DNA of 7,282 nucleotides. Source: an uncultured Bacillota bacterium (GTDB lineage Bacteria > Bacillota_I > Bacilli_A > RF39 > UBA660). Positions within the stretch are counted from its first letter, which is position 1. Each line of letters starts with the position of its first letter. Both the position numbers and the translations under genes were made by a program. Under the pieces are notes generated by a model. It ran no database searches, was not told the DNA's origin, and worked only from the letters and a program-made list of their open reading frames with translations. The stretch is from contig CAMXBB010000071.1 of NCBI GenBank assembly GCA_947179265.1, positions 1-7,282 on the forward strand, written 5' to 3'. This document shows positions 1 through 5,175 of the stretch, one piece after another.

Positions 1-257
1 CCTATAATATAGCCGATACTTACTCCCTCAATACCAATAACAAGAGTATTAATAATAATTCCAACTAATGACAAGGTTGCAAACATAAATAATATGATAA
101 TTAGAAAGTCATTTAAAAATAATACATTATGTTCTACCAAAGAATTTAAATATGCATCTATATTATAATCATTGTTAATACCAAATATAAATCCTGTTAT
201 CATCGATATAACTATAACAGTTGCTACGAATAATAGTACATGTCTTTCTCTTTTCAC
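1..257 (-). CDS. SpoIIM-like multi-spanning membrane protein, N-terminal part (continues past the left edge)
   Basis: This is the first 85 codons of a minus-strand gene cut by the window edge. Translation begins KRERHVLLFV after a GTG start at 257. The GTG is chosen because AGGTGA lies four bases upstream (262-267), an in-frame stop lies just before it, and no ATG occurs until codon 19. A first hydrophobic segment (about residues 7-26) is followed by a polar loop with an Asn/Asp-rich patch, then a second long hydrophobic region with the pattern N-D-F (about 53-55) leading into L-V-G-I-I-I-N and then G-x-E-G-x-x-x-G. This arrangement resembles the SpoIIM (DUF95) family, in which an Asn before a helix and a GxxxG-like helix follow in this order. 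B. subtilis SpoIIM acts with SpoIID and SpoIIP in septal peptidoglycan remodelling during engulfment, but relatives occur widely in non-sporulating bacteria. The family call rests on pattern only and the C-terminal half is missing. Confidence 0.5.
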   Translation of the reverse strand, partial: MKRERHVLLFVATVIVISMITGFIFGINNDYNIDAYLNSLVEHNVLFLNDFLIIILFMFATLSLVGIIINTLVIGIEGVSIGYII

Positions 258-274
258 TTTATCACCTATTAAAT

Positions 275-280
275 ATTATT
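275..280 (-). promoter_or_regulatory. Candidate -10 element for the SpoIIM-like gene
   Basis: The minus-strand hexamer AATAAT matches five of six bases of the -10 consensus and lies seven bases upstream of the AGGTGA ribosome-binding site of the leftward gene. No convincing -35 is visible. It would overlap the promoter of the divergent 66-aa gene, so the two starts could compete for polymerase. Confidence 0.35.
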
Positions 281-285
281 AACTA

Positions 286-314
286 TTCCAATTTTTATGA
301 ATATGTATTATAAT
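286..314 (+). promoter_or_regulatory. Candidate promoter of the 66-aa membrane protein gene
   Basis: A perfect -10 hexamer TATAAT sits at 309-314. A weak -35-like TTCCAA (three of six matches) lies at 286-291, with a 17-base spacer. The predicted start of transcription near 321 coincides with the first base of the AGGTGG ribosome-binding site, so the leader would be only about 13 nt. Confidence 0.5.
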
Positions 315-333
315 TTTTCTAGGTGGTATTAAA

Positions 334-534
334 ATGAATAAAGACGAAAAGGATTTTGGTGCTGTTGGTAATATCAGAATTAAAGAACCAAAAAAGAAGA
401 AAAATAAAAAAAATAGTGATGGCCCATCACTTGGAATAAAAATATTCATTTGGTTTATGTTCTTCGCTATGGTTATTGGTTTTGTAGCACCATTAGCAGT
501 TCAATTATTAAATGTAATTAGCAGAAATAGCTAA
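334..534 (+). CDS. Small Lys-rich single-span membrane protein, 66 aa
   Basis: This is the only rightward gene in the window. The start is supported by AGGTGG at 321-326, seven bases before the ATG, and by a TATAAT box just upstream. The first 30 residues are charged and strongly basic, with a lysine run at about 19-26 (KEPKKKKNKK). One hydrophobic segment follows (about 34-60, containing IFIWFMFFAMVIGF), and the protein ends six residues later. The basic N-terminus implies a cytoplasmic N-terminus and an outside C-terminus by the positive-inside rule. The shape (basic tail plus one C-terminal helix) resembles small Firmicutes proteins of the DUF4044 type, a family that includes the pneumococcal penicillin-binding-protein cofactor MacP. 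That similarity is one of shape and is not proven. The gene is monocistronic, divergent from the SpoIIM-like gene and convergent with the 135-aa gene. Function unknown. Confidence 0.75.
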   Translation: MNKDEKDFGAVGNIRIKEPKKKKNKKNSDGPSLGIKIFIWFMFFAMVIGFVAPLAVQLLNVISRNS

Positions 535-549
535 TTATTTTTTTGCGAT

Positions 550-573
550 AAAAAAACACTTTAATAGTGTTTT
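550..573 (-). terminator. Intrinsic terminator of the 135-aa gene, probably bidirectional
   Basis: A perfect 8-bp stem pairs AAAACACT (553-560) with AGTGTTTT (566-573) around a 5-base loop. Read leftward, the stem runs into seven consecutive T residues (556-550), a good rho-independent signal. Read rightward, the last stem bases are TTTT and a T7 tract follows seven bases later, so it may also stop transcription of the 66-aa gene. The hairpin overlaps the stop codon of the leftward gene (572-574). Confidence 0.8.
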
Positions 574-979
574 ATAATAGTTTTTTTCCTTTAATCTCTT
601 TATTTTGTTCATCAACAAAAGTTTTTATCTCTTCAAGACTAGCTATTTCTTTACCAAATTTATCGGATAATGGTTCTATAGCAACAACACATCTTCCAGT
701 ATTAGGTGTCATTCCAAATCCTGTATAGCCATTAAGAATTCCTAATCCTTCTTTATGGATAACATCTACAAAGAATTTATTATGTGGAGTTACCAATCTT
801 GAAGGAATAATTATTCTAAATTCCTCATCAGTACCCTTACCATATCCATCAACATTAACTGTATGAGCAAGATATACCTCATCAGTATGTACTTCTTCAC
901 CATTTGAAGTCTTCGATAACCATTCTTCCATATCATCTTCTATTGACATATCTAACACTATTTTTATTATAGGATCCAT
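572..979 (-). CDS. Conserved-looking soluble protein of unknown function, 135 aa
   Basis: I do not recognise a family. The frame is open back to 1018, but ATG at 979 is the better start. An AAAGGGGAAG ribosome-binding site (centred about 995) precedes it, and an extended -10 box at 1007-1015 lies inside the longer reading, so codons upstream of 979 would be promoter and leader. The protein (beginning MDPIIKIVLD) is acidic in its first half, with clusters EDDMEEW (14-20) and DEEF (51-54). It has no signal peptide and no membrane span. A probable beta-rich core includes FRIIIPSRL (54-62), FFVDVIH (69-75) and a glycine-rich turn with GYTGFGM (84-90), followed by RCVVAIEPL (96-104). The C-terminus looks like a charged helix ending KGKKLL. 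It forms its own transcription unit between two terminators, so the neighbours give no functional clue. Confidence 0.82.
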   Translation of the reverse strand: MDPIIKIVLDMSIEDDMEEWLSKTSNGEEVHTDEVYLAHTVNVDGYGKGTDEEFRIIIPSRLVTPHNKFFVDVIHKEGLGILNGYTGFGMTPNTGRCVVAIEPLSDKFGKEIASLEEIKTFVDEQNKEIKGKKLL

Positions 980-1006
980 ATTTTTTTCTTCCCCTTTTTG
1001 TGTGAT

Positions 1007-1036
1007 AGTATAACACATTTAAAGAAGATTATGCAA
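1007..1036 (-). promoter_or_regulatory. Extended -10 promoter of the 135-aa gene
   Basis: On the minus strand, TGT followed by TATACT (1015-1007) forms an extended -10 (TGnTATAMT type, five of six in the hexamer). A partial -35, TTGCAT (1036-1031), lies 18 bases upstream. The predicted transcript start near 1000 leaves a leader of about 20 nt carrying AAGGGG. This position argues for translation from 979 rather than 1018. Confidence 0.55.
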
Positions 1037-1049
1037 ATCTAGTAAATAT

Positions 1050-1075
1050 AAAAAATGAGTGTTTATACACTCATT
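1050..1075 (-). terminator. Intrinsic terminator of frr
   Basis: A perfect 9-bp stem pairs AATGAGTGT (1054-1062) with ACACTCATT (1067-1075) around the 4-base loop 1063-1066. Read leftward, the hairpin ends in six T residues (1055-1050). The frr stop codon TAA (1065-1063) sits in the loop and the last codons of frr form the 5' arm, so the terminator is encoded partly inside the gene. Confidence 0.85.
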
Positions 1076-1605
1076 AATTCATTTTCTTTTTCTTTGATTA
1101 AATCATCAACATTTTTATTATATTTATTTATAAGTTCTTGAACGTCATCCATTAAAGACTTTTGAACATCCTCAGTAAGTTCCTCATTTTTCTTTATTGC
1201 ATTATTAGTATCTTGTCTAACATTACGAAGAGCAACTTTAGCTTGTTCTCCCATTTCACGAACTTGTTTAACATAATTTTTTCTTGTTTCCTCTGTTAAT
1301 TGAGGAACAGTTAAAATAATTATCTCACCATTATTTGTTGGTGTAATACCAATATTAGCTTCATTAATAGCTTTTTCAATATCTTTTAAAGCCCCTCTAT
1401 CAAATGGTTTAATAAAAAGTTGTCTTGCCTCTGGAACAGTAATATTTGCAAGTTGATTGATTGCTGTTGGTGTTCCGTAATATTCAACCATAATTCCATT
1501 TAACATACTTGCATTAGCTCTTCCTGCTCTTACGGTTACTAATCTCGCTTCTAGATTTTCAATTGCTTTTAGCATATTCATTTCTGCTTCATCCAAATAA
1601 TCCAT
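1063..1605 (-). CDS. frr: Ribosome recycling factor
   Basis: RRF acts with EF-G in the cytoplasm to split post-termination 70S ribosomes and free mRNA and tRNA. The 180-aa product matches the usual length of about 185 throughout. The N-terminal helix of domain I leads to VRAGRANASML (25-35). Domain II begins at VEYYGTP (40-46) and includes PEARQLFIKPFD and GITPTNNGEIII (86-97). The return to domain I carries PQLTEETRK (101-109) and VALRNVRQD (124-132), with the conserved arginines 127 and 130 of the ribosome-binding helix. The ATG at 1605 is chosen because AAGGAG (1613-1618) lies seven bases upstream; an in-frame GTG at 1611 is only one base from that site. The gene lies 38 bases after the 453-aa gene and can be read from that operon or from its own strong promoter. 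It is not next to pyrH or tsf, its usual partners in Firmicutes, within this window. Confidence 0.98.
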   Translation of the reverse strand: MDYLDEAEMNMLKAIENLEARLVTVRAGRANASMLNGIMVEYYGTPTAINQLANITVPEARQLFIKPFDRGALKDIEKAINEANIGITPTNNGEIIILTVPQLTEETRKNYVKQVREMGEQAKVALRNVRQDTNNAIKKNEELTEDVQKSLMDDVQELINKYNKNVDDLIKEKENELMSV

Positions 1606-1625
1606 AAACACTCTCCTTGAAATTA

Positions 1626-1654
1626 ATTATACTTTATTAATACTTAGATATCAA
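1626..1654 (-). promoter_or_regulatory. Near-consensus promoter of frr
   Basis: On the minus strand, TTGATA (1654-1649, five of six -35 matches) and TATAAT (1631-1626, perfect -10) are separated by exactly 17 bases. The -35 lies inside the last codons of the upstream 453-aa gene. The predicted start near 1619 falls one base before the AAGGAG site of frr, giving a leader of about 14 nt. This is the best sigma-A-type promoter in the window and fits a gene needed at high level. Confidence 0.75.
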
Positions 1655-3005
1655 TAGACAAAAATACTATTACAAATACAGCAATAACTAACATTTCTAG
1701 TAATATTACTGCAGTGGCCATTCCACTCTTTTTGTCCTCATCTTTTAATTCAAGCATCTTAGGTTTGTTCTTTAATCCTAGTGCCTCTATACGTTCCATA
1801 TTTTCTAGATATTGGTGAGCTAATTCTTTATCAGTTTCACTTAACTCGTTTGCCGCTAATCTTCCATCTTCAATTGCTTGATATTTAGCTACAATATCTC
1901 TCATATAATCATCTAAAGTAACTGCTTCATCACTAGCTAGTTCATTATTTTCAGCTCTTTTTAGCATCGTTCCAATCAAGAATGCTATAGAGTGTCTGAT
2001 ATAAGCTAATTCTTCAGCAGTAAGCTCTTGCTCATATACATCTCTTTTTATTAAAAGTCCTTTCAATCGTTCTAAATCAAATTCTTGAAACTCTTGTTCA
2101 AAATTAATACTAACAAATTCATCAGTAACGCTAGGACTTGCTGTATTAACTACTGCAGCACTTTCATAATTGGTAAATATATCATTGTTTTCTGGACCAT
2201 CTAGTTCATTCATTAAATCTTCATATCCACGATTGCTCTCTTTATTTAATTTAGCAATCTTAGATTCTTGTAAGACATCCATAACTCGATTGCCATCATA
2301 GTCACTATGAAATTTGATGATAGCATCAGCAACCATATAAATTCTCTCACCATTTGGATCAACAGTTACTTGAACCTCACCTTCAATGCCAATCCTCTCA
2401 GCATATTTTTCTACCTCTTCTACTTCTAAAGCTTTTATATCATCTTCTTTTACAAGAGCTTGATTAGCAAGTGTTGGATTGACATTATCTATTTCACTCT
2501 CCTTGTAAAATCTTAATTCATTGTGAACAGTTTCTTTAAAATATTTAAATATTTCATCAGCACTTTTAGTAGCAACATCACTTGCATGCTCGCTAATATA
2601 TTTCCCTATAGCAGTACTTCCAGCACATACAAGCATCTCTACACTACCATCTTCATGAGTAATTGATATATATTCGATATCCTTCTTAGAATCATTATCA
2701 TATTTACTTGTAGAGATAACATTAATTCTTTTTAAATCCTCATTATATCTTTTAGCTTGATCTAAGGCATCCTTAGAACTCATAGCATTATCATTTAATG
2801 ATTTAAATTCTAATAATTTTGCTCTGATAGCATCAATTAGTGAACTCTTATTATTAATATCTTGATTTTCCATATAATTAAGTAACGATTCAAGATACTC
2901 AATCGAATTTAAATCATTATTAATATTTTGAAGTGCAGCTAATACTTCTTCTAAATTAATTATCTCGTTATTATTATTGTCTAATCTAATATTCAATGTA
3001 TTCAT
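1644..3005 (-). CDS. Acidic protein with C-terminal membrane anchor, unknown function, 453 aa
   Basis: I do not recognise a family. The frame is open back to a TTG at 3017. The ATG at 3005 (MNTLNIRLD) is preferred because it lies two bases after the ftsW stop (TAA, CT, ATG) and would be translated by termination-reinitiation; no clear Shine-Dalgarno site precedes it. Residues 1-95 are Asn/Leu/Glu-rich and look helical, possibly coiled coil. A central mixed alpha/beta part includes IEYISITHEDGSVEMLVCAG (about 110-129, with the only cysteine) and EVQVTVDPNGERIYMVADAI (about 210-229). A low-complexity stretch follows (about 260-300), then a charged helical part (305-424). One hydrophobic segment at about 429-449 ends the protein and carries a Glu near its first third. 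There is no signal peptide, so the bulk should be cytoplasmic with a tail anchor. Coupling to a SEDS wall polymerase hints at a role in wall growth or division, but this is context only. Confidence 0.85.
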   Translation of the reverse strand: MNTLNIRLDNNNNEIINLEEVLAALQNINNDLNSIEYLESLLNYMENQDINNKSSLIDAIRAKLLEFKSLNDNAMSSKDALDQAKRYNEDLKRINVISTSKYDNDSKKDIEYISITHEDGSVEMLVCAGSTAIGKYISEHASDVATKSADEIFKYFKETVHNELRFYKESEIDNVNPTLANQALVKEDDIKALEVEEVEKYAERIGIEGEVQVTVDPNGERIYMVADAIIKFHSDYDGNRVMDVLQESKIAKLNKESNRGYEDLMNELDGPENNDIFTNYESAAVVNTASPSVTDEFVSINFEQEFQEFDLERLKGLLIKRDVYEQELTAEELAYIRHSIAFLIGTMLKRAENNELASDEAVTLDDYMRDIVAKYQAIEDGRLAANELSETDKELAHQYLENMERIEALGLKNKPKMLELKDEDKKSGMATAVILLEMLVIAVFVIVFLSIDI

Positions 3006-3007
3006 AG

Positions 3008-4165
3008 TTATAAACAACCAACTTTCTTTAATTCTCTTCGACGTTTATCCTCTTTTGATTCAATAGCAACTCTTTGTGTTAATGATAAAAGAATAATCAA
3101 ATTTAGGATATAACTACCACCATAGCTTAAGAACGGAAGTGGTACTCCAGTTAACGGCATTAATGCCAGTAATCCACCTAGATTAACTGTAATATGTGTC
3201 ATTATTTGCGCAAATGTTCCAAATGCAATGATCGACCCAACAAGGTTAGATGCATTTCTTGCTATTACCAATATACGATATAAAACGATTAGATATAGTA
3301 TAAGGATAATTCCACCACCAATTAAACCTAACTCTTCAACAACTATTGGGAAGATAAAATCAGTATAGGCTTCTGGTAGGTATAAATACTTTTGAGTCGA
3401 CTTACCTAATCCTGTTCCTTTTACACCACCATTATGAATAGCTATATACCCATTACAAACTTGATATCCTGTATCCTCTTCATAACGTTTACAAGGATTC
3501 TTATACATAAATCTACTAGCTTGGGTATCGGTTAAATACTTTTGATTAGAATTTAAAAAGTATATTATAAAGGCAATACCAATAACAGCAATAACTTTCA
3601 TAATGTTCATCAAATTGTTCTTATTAATCGGTAAAGAAAAGAAGATAAACATACATATAACTGCTATGATAGCAGCAGTTCCCATATCAGGTTCAATAAA
3701 TACTAAACCAAAAATAATAATACAGGGAATAAGTGGTAAAAAGATATCATAGATATTTTTGAATCTCTTTCGGCATCCATATGCAAATGCTAAAAATAGA
3801 ATAATAATCGTCTTAGAAAACTCACTCGGTTGAATGGAAATCCCAAATATCTTAAACCAACTTCGGGCATTGTTAGTTACAATTCCATATGTCTGTAAAG
3901 CAAATAATACTCCGATAATTGCAAATATCATAAAGAAAGCTGGTATCTGATACTTCTTTATCGGAATAAAAAGGATTATAAAACCAATAATAATACCACC
4001 GATGATAATTAACAATTGTTTTTTAAAGAAATAGTATTCTGTATTATTATATTGCAATACTGCAGCAATTGATGATGATGAAAAGATCATTACCAATCCA
4101 AGAACTAAAAGAATACTGGAAACAAGCAAAAGCGGTATATCTATTTTTCGAAGTTTGTCTTTCAT
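3008..4165 (-). CDS. ftsW: FtsW/RodA-family (SEDS) peptidoglycan glycosyltransferase
   Basis: SEDS proteins polymerise lipid II into glycan strands at the membrane, paired with a class B penicillin-binding protein; FtsW serves division and RodA elongation. The 385-aa product has the expected length and about ten hydrophobic segments. Family signatures appear in order: GLVMIFSSSS (23-32), NNARSWFKIFGISIQPSEFSK (98-118), a P-D-M-G-T motif (159-163), GVKGTGLGKS then YLPEAYTDFIF with Asp269 as the catalytic-position aspartate, EELG (277-280) and PLPFLSYGGS (342-351). The GYQ in the long outer loop (233-235) favours FtsW over RodA, but the distinction is not secure. The ATG at 4165 is chosen because AGGTGA (4170-4175) lies four bases upstream; the longer reading to 4204 would enter the preceding terminator. 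Cys225 and Cys237 flank the loop sequence before GYQ and could form an external disulfide. The next gene starts two bases after its stop. Confidence 0.87.
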   Translation of the reverse strand: MKDKLRKIDIPLLLVSSILLVLGLVMIFSSSSIAAVLQYNNTEYYFFKKQLLIIIGGIIIGFIILFIPIKKYQIPAFFMIFAIIGVLFALQTYGIVTNNARSWFKIFGISIQPSEFSKTIIILFLAFAYGCRKRFKNIYDIFLPLIPCIIIFGLVFIEPDMGTAAIIAVICMFIFFSLPINKNNLMNIMKVIAVIGIAFIIYFLNSNQKYLTDTQASRFMYKNPCKRYEEDTGYQVCNGYIAIHNGGVKGTGLGKSTQKYLYLPEAYTDFIFPIVVEELGLIGGGIILILYLIVLYRILVIARNASNLVGSIIAFGTFAQIMTHITVNLGGLLALMPLTGVPLPFLSYGGSYILNLIILLSLTQRVAIESKEDKRRRELKKVGCL

Positions 4166-4181
4166 ATTCTCACCTATATTA

Positions 4182-4190
4182 ATATTAACA
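4182..4190 (-). promoter_or_regulatory. Possible extended -10 promoter of the ftsW operon
   Basis: On the minus strand, TGT followed by TAATAT (4190-4182) gives an extended -10 with four of six hexamer matches, six bases upstream of the AGGTGA site of ftsW. A -35 at normal spacing would fall inside the upstream terminator hairpin and is not recognisable. The location, between a terminator and a start codon 26 bases away, makes a promoter here likely, although the exact hexamer is uncertain. Confidence 0.4.
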
Positions 4191-4191
4191 T

Positions 4192-4219
4192 AAAAAAAGT
4201 ACATTATTTAAAAATGTAC
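4192..4219 (-). terminator. Intrinsic terminator ending the nfo-rnfC-rnfD unit
   Basis: A 7-bp stem pairs GTACATT (4199-4205) with AATGTAC (4213-4219) around a 7-base AT loop. Read leftward it is followed by seven T residues (4198-4192). It lies about 40 bases past the rnfD stop and immediately before the ftsW promoter region, separating the redox genes from the cell-wall genes. Confidence 0.8.
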
Positions 4220-4260
4220 CTTCAAATTTGTTAATAAAATGTCTAATTATTGTAATTTTT

Positions 4261-5175
4261 CTAAGCTTTCTTCGTAGCATAGCTATTAGTCTTACGATCT
4301 ATTAGATTATTGAATAAACTTAATATCATTACAGCAATTATTGGAGCCAAGATGGGAATTATTAGATATAACGCAAACGAAAGTATTCCCATTAACACTC
4401 CATATACTACCATTCCATTTTTAGTATAACAACTTGTTACACTATCAGTCGCAATAAAGCTTGCTATAAACAAGAAATTATTAGCAAATAAGATGCTTTC
4501 AAAATTGTTTTTACTAATAGTTGTATAGATTAACAAAATCACAGTATAAGTCAATATGGAAGTTAAAGTTATAGTTGATTTATTATTATTTGTCAAAAAT
4601 AAACCAAATAATCCTAAACATAGAAATAAGATATGTGTTGATGCTATACCTCCTGGAGCTCTACCAACTAGATAATCCATAAACTCCAAAGCAAATGTCC
4701 TACTGGATTCATACACATTAGCAAAATTAAAGCCTTCTAGATAATCAGATATAAAAAATATAATTAAATATGCTATACACATTGAGTTTATTCGATTATT
4801 GGAAAACTTAGTTAAAAATAATACCAATGATAAAACTCCAAAATAAATATAGATGTTTACATTTATGCTCATAATACATGCTACTAATATTCCGTATTCA
4901 ATAGCAAATGATGAAAACATAGCATCTATTAAATTATCTTTACTTCTTTTTATTAGATATTCATATATAATATTTACTAATGCTCCAATAAGAGCACTAC
5001 CAATGATAATGATTAATGGTTTAAACATCGTATATAAATTTACCAAGTTGGATCTATATAGAAATAATCCATTCTTATATAAACCATATATAATCATTGG
5101 TAAAATTAATATAATGCGTGTTAGGGAAATACTCTTAATTGAACGATTACTTCGAACATATACATTACTATTCAT
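4261..5175 (-). CDS. rnfD: RnfD-like membrane subunit (NqrB/RnfD family), divergent
   Basis: RnfD/NqrB proteins are multi-span membrane flavoproteins that carry electrons through the ion-pumping Rnf or Nqr complexes. The 304-aa product is slightly short for RnfD and has eight to ten hydrophobic segments after a basic N-terminus. The clearest family marks are GRAPGGIAST (171-180), matching the conserved G-x-x-G-S-x-G-E-T/S segment, and FIASFIATDSVTSCYTKNG (236-254), matching the F-M-A-T-D-P-V-T-S-P signature with Pro changed to Ser and to Cys. The usual S-G-A-T FMN-attachment motif appears as SSRT (157-160): the threonine position is kept, but the context is altered. The start is firm: GGGAGG (5181-5186) lies five bases before the ATG, which overlaps the rnfC stop by eight bases, so the two are translationally coupled. 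It is last in its operon; no rnfG, E, A or B follows. Confidence 0.87.
   Translation of the reverse strand: MNSNVYVRSNRSIKSISLTRIILILPMIIYGLYKNGLFLYRSNLVNLYTMFKPLIIIIGSALIGALVNIIYEYLIKRSKDNLIDAMFSSFAIEYGILVACIMSINVNIYIYFGVLSLVLFLTKFSNNRINSMCIAYLIIFFISDYLEGFNFANVYESSRTFALEFMDYLVGRAPGGIASTHILFLCLGLFGLFLTNNNKSTITLTSILTYTVILLIYTTISKNNFESILFANNFLFIASFIATDSVTSCYTKNGMVVYGVLMGILSFALYLIIPILAPIIAVMILSLFNNLIDRKTNSYATKKA

Noticed and set aside
274..279. TATTAT as a -10 box for the 66-aa gene with TTTTCA at 251-256
   Set aside because: It is weaker than TATAAT at 309-314 and its -35 would lie inside the start of the divergent gene. It remains a fallback if a longer leader is found.
980..1018. Upstream extension of the 135-aa gene to an ATG at 1018
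   Set aside because: The extension contains the extended -10 box and the ribosome-binding site used by the ATG at 979.
1606..1611. GTG start for frr two codons upstream
   Set aside because: It is one base from AAGGAG, too close for initiation; the ATG at 1605 has ideal spacing.
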